DNA from: Fasciolopsis buskii
Taxonomy: Eukaryota; Platyhelminthes; Trematoda; Plagiorchiida; Fasciolidae
Assembly: GCA_008360955.1 (NCBI GenBank)
Contig: LUCM01003993.1
Coordinates: forward strand, 1-64,000
Length of the DNA stretch: 64,000 nt
Direction of reading: 5' to 3'
Of this stretch, positions 61,374 to 64,000 are shown piece by piece. How positions within the stretch are numbered: the stretch's first letter is position 1; each line of letters begins with the position of its first letter. The notes below the pieces were generated by a model. That model made no database searches and was not told the origin of the DNA. It was given only the letters and a program-made list of their open reading frames with translations. The position numbers and the translations under genes were made by a program.

Positions 61374-63370
61374 CAAATCTGTGTTGTCAAAAGTATGACG
61401 AAGGACGCAAACAGTAAGCAAAGCCATTGCGTCCCACATCATTACGCCATTCTTCAGCGTTCAAGATTCTTCCATGGGATGAATACGACTCCGTTGAACT
61501 AACCGAAGTTGAGGGTTGACTCAGCAGACCCTAACCCAAGATCTTGATCAAACGGTCTGATTCACTAGGCAGTAAGACGATTTGAAGGTCACATAAGCCA
61601 CTGAGGACCGGCAACTAGTTCCTCAGTTCATACGGAGTGACGAGTACATCGTTTTGCCACAAATGTCAGTGAGCTTGGAGGCGTAAGCATCGTACGTCGC
61701 CCGTGATTGGTTTAGAATCAGATTTAGTCGTCTAACCTAAAAGGATTACCAATGCTCAGGGAATCCGGTAGGGAGTTTCGGGCATTCGACTTCTTCCTCG
61801 TATTTTGTCAAAACGAGAATACAGTGTGCAGGACTTCCTTAGCAGAGGCTGTTTGTGACGTGTTATTTGGGAACATTTCGAGAGGCACTCACAACGAGTA
61901 GCCGACTAGGAGCCTGAGACACCCATCCCACCTTACTGAAGTACAAAATCTTTTGCATACTCCGAACCTATTTCCTCCATGTTCCACATACCAATATGTG
62001 AGCTAGATCCGTTGTTCTACAGTAAGCCGCTTTCTCCCTGTTCCTCTACCATTTTTATCTGTTGTACTAATGCTCAGTTGGTGCAGTTGCTGTACGTGAA
62101 ACTGCTGTACCGCTTCCACATTATTTCGAAATTGTTAGAATTATTCTGATTTTGGAACCGATTAAGAAAACACATGTGCTTCATAAGGTTTCTCAGGAGT
62201 AAATCTGTTCGCAGATTATTGAGGCGTGCATAGATAATCAGCTCACCTTGCAGTAGGGACGCAAACATTTGCCCGGGTACAATAGGTTGCGTTCCAAGCC
62301 TATGCAAACGATGTGTCGATAAGCCAGTCGGATGACTTTTCTGAATGATTTTGACATAATTCCGAAATAATGTGGAAAATGGTATAACATTTTCACATAA
62401 ATCAGCTGCACCAGCTGAATATCAGGGCAACAAATAAAATGACTATCCTCGGTTGTAGTCAATTCGTCATCGTCACGTTTTCAACTCAAACTTCGGTGCT
62501 CCTGGCAAGCCTTGTGCATTCCAATCTATAGCCTCCGAGTTGTTTCTCTTGGACTGAATACGGGGTTTTGAACCAGGATGATTTACCACATGGACTACCC
62601 AGTTCTTCAAGGTCACAGAGACTGATCATCCGTCTAACTAATTTGCCGTGACCATGCTTCCAACTCTGATTGAAGTGTCTGTCATCACCACTTACTTGTG
62701 TGCAACTGACGCTTACGTGTCTATGTAGACAAACAAGTTTCTACAATGGCAGTAGGTCCACCGAGTCTCTTCTAGATCTACTTTCAGAATACCTTGTAAA
62801 TGAGGTACACGAGTGTGTAATTATTTACCATGTGGGTTTAGCAATCAAGATGGAGGCAGGAATTTCGATCACTGATGAGAAAGAATCCCAGTTTCCTTGG
62901 AAAATGTCACACGTGAACAGAAGCGAACGTTCACAATGCAAAATATTTGCAATTCTACCCCACTCGGTCTAGGAAAACAGCTTTTGTGTGCTATGTAGAG
63001 TGAATTTGAATGAGTTAGCAACCAGATAGCCTTTCACCGAAGTAGATTATATGGCTGCCTTTATAATGTGGGTAATTATTTCTTAATTGACGTGCATTGC
63101 ACACAGATTTTTGTAATTGTCGATCAGGTTAAAATTGAGACCGAGTATCATAACAGTGGACATGGAATCAATACTATGCATTATGTTAAGGTTAAGAATG
63201 TCTTGCCTTGGTTATCTACTGAAACTAATGCGAGCGTCCCCATCCGTAGCTTTTTTAATTGTCTTTCGTGATCTTCCGTCTCTTCCTCACACACATGTCA
63301 GCGTTCTGATACCTTTTGACTAGTCCAGTTGCTGTCTAATTAAATGGATGCATTCAGACAACCGACATTT
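61371..63370. other. No definite gene
   Basis: Open frames of 100 codons or fewer without motifs. A tRNA-like GGGTTTTGAACCAGG near 62563 is too degenerate to call. Confidence 0.3.
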
Positions 63371-63381
63371 GTGTCTTCTAG

Positions 63382-63551
63382 GTTTTCATGACACATCGCC
63401 TTATCAATGGTTTGACATGCAGCTCTATCGGTCGGAGGCATAAACTAACTAGTCGTCCACCGAAAAACTGTATGCAGTTTACTCTTCCGCATGATTCATC
63501 CGGTCACAGAGTACTGCTTATACGAACCTGGAAGCAAAGCCAACAACAACA

Positions 63552-63582
<31 letters not shown>

Positions 63583-63615
63583 CAACAACAGCTGTTGCAA
63601 CTGGAGCAGGAATAG
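63382..63615 (+). CDS. Candidate exon ending in a polyglutamine tract
   Basis: After acceptor-like atttgtgtcttctag the frame is open for about 77 codons, beginning VFMTHRLINGL, and finishing with 17 consecutive glutamines, then LLQLEQE and a stop. The tract mixes CAA and CAG (63541-63591), and the stop follows directly, so it may be a terminal exon of a polyQ protein. Equally it may be a microsatellite in a chance frame. Confidence 0.28.
63541..63591. repeat. (CAA/CAG)n microsatellite
   Basis: Seventeen CAR trinucleotides, in blocks of CAA, CAG and CAA. Confidence 0.9.
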
Positions 63616-64000
63616 CTAGGCGGAAAACAACATCATTTGGGGTCTTGGTACCAGTACATAGTCATTGAGATAGACAAGCGAAATGCTCATTACTCAGAAA
63701 GAAAATTGTTTTTCAGGCAAGGGTCAGTCACGTTTTCAGTTATAGTAGTGAAAACGTCCCGGTAAAAGTGCAACATAAAAAGCGATACCTGAAGTCCGAC
63801 CGAAGCTTGTGATCGTTAAACAATACCACGACGCAAATGATAAGGAATAGTATACACGAAGACACTATTAAAATAGGCTACATTTTGCTTAATATACCTT
63901 ATTCAAGGGGAACTTCCGCAGTCCAGTTTTAATCGCACCTAGTGGCAGCTCTACAGTTCAAGCAGGTTGCCTTCTACATTGCGTGTGCGCGCGTGTGCTG

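Noticed and set aside
1..64000. CRISPR arrays, bacterial operons, ribosome binding sites or rho-independent terminators
   Set aside because: Nothing of the kind is visible; gene structure and repeat content are those of an animal genome.

Overview
This looks like eukaryotic, almost certainly animal, DNA. There is no bacterial-style gene packing. It carries several classes of decayed animal transposable elements, microsatellites, a SINE-like family with a Pol III B box, and reading frames joined by GT...AG introns of only 35 to 50 bases. Very short introns together with Penelope-like, RTE/CR1-like and Ty3/Gypsy elements of this style would fit a parasitic flatworm (fluke or tapeworm). That placement rests on recalled protein similarity only and is tentative. 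No rRNA, no intact tRNA and no confidently named host gene was found.

Layout. 1-7.3 kb, minus strand: two copies of a DDE-type cut-and-paste transposase resembling animal EnSpm/CACTA (Transposase_21-like) proteins. One copy (1060-2460) is a nearly full-length but broken transposase core. The other (6.1-7.2 kb) is the N-terminal half and still shows a 40-base intron. About 1 kb downstream of it on the same strand is an open three-exon gene (4689-5189), a coiled coil followed by a DUF4806-like region, with introns of 35 and 38 bases. 8.5-9.9 kb: a Penelope-like element in fold-back arrangement; two further Penelope remnants lie at 13.8-14.3 and 15.4-15.8 kb, and a solitary terminal piece at 60.4 kb. 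24.7-27.4 kb: a CR1-like LINE with endonuclease and reverse transcriptase; a second 3' end of it lies at 40.1-40.7 kb. 35.3-35.6 kb: an RTE-like tail. 43.7-46.4 kb: a jockey/CR1-like LINE on the minus strand. 51.2-53.4 kb: a Ty3/Gypsy pol remnant (zinc knuckle, protease, reverse transcriptase) on the minus strand, its catalytic aspartate box deleted and a trinucleotide repeat grown inside it.

Three short repeat signals run across the window: a four-copy interspersed repeat of about 150-400 bp ('repeat A', at 27.5, 47.4, 53.7 and 60.7 kb), a four-copy tRNA-derived SINE-like family (19.0, 39.4, 42.0 and 48.4 kb), and a perfect 37-bp inverted repeat at 49.05 kb.

Host genes. The best candidate is a minus-strand gene at 49.6-50.6 kb: three exons of 252, 153 and 267 bases, all open, all phase 0, joined by a 244-base and a 50-base intron. 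It is not recognised. Several single candidate exons are listed with low confidence. The rest is degenerate intergenic or repeat-derived sequence in which I see nothing definite. All family assignments are by eye; no search or alignment was run.
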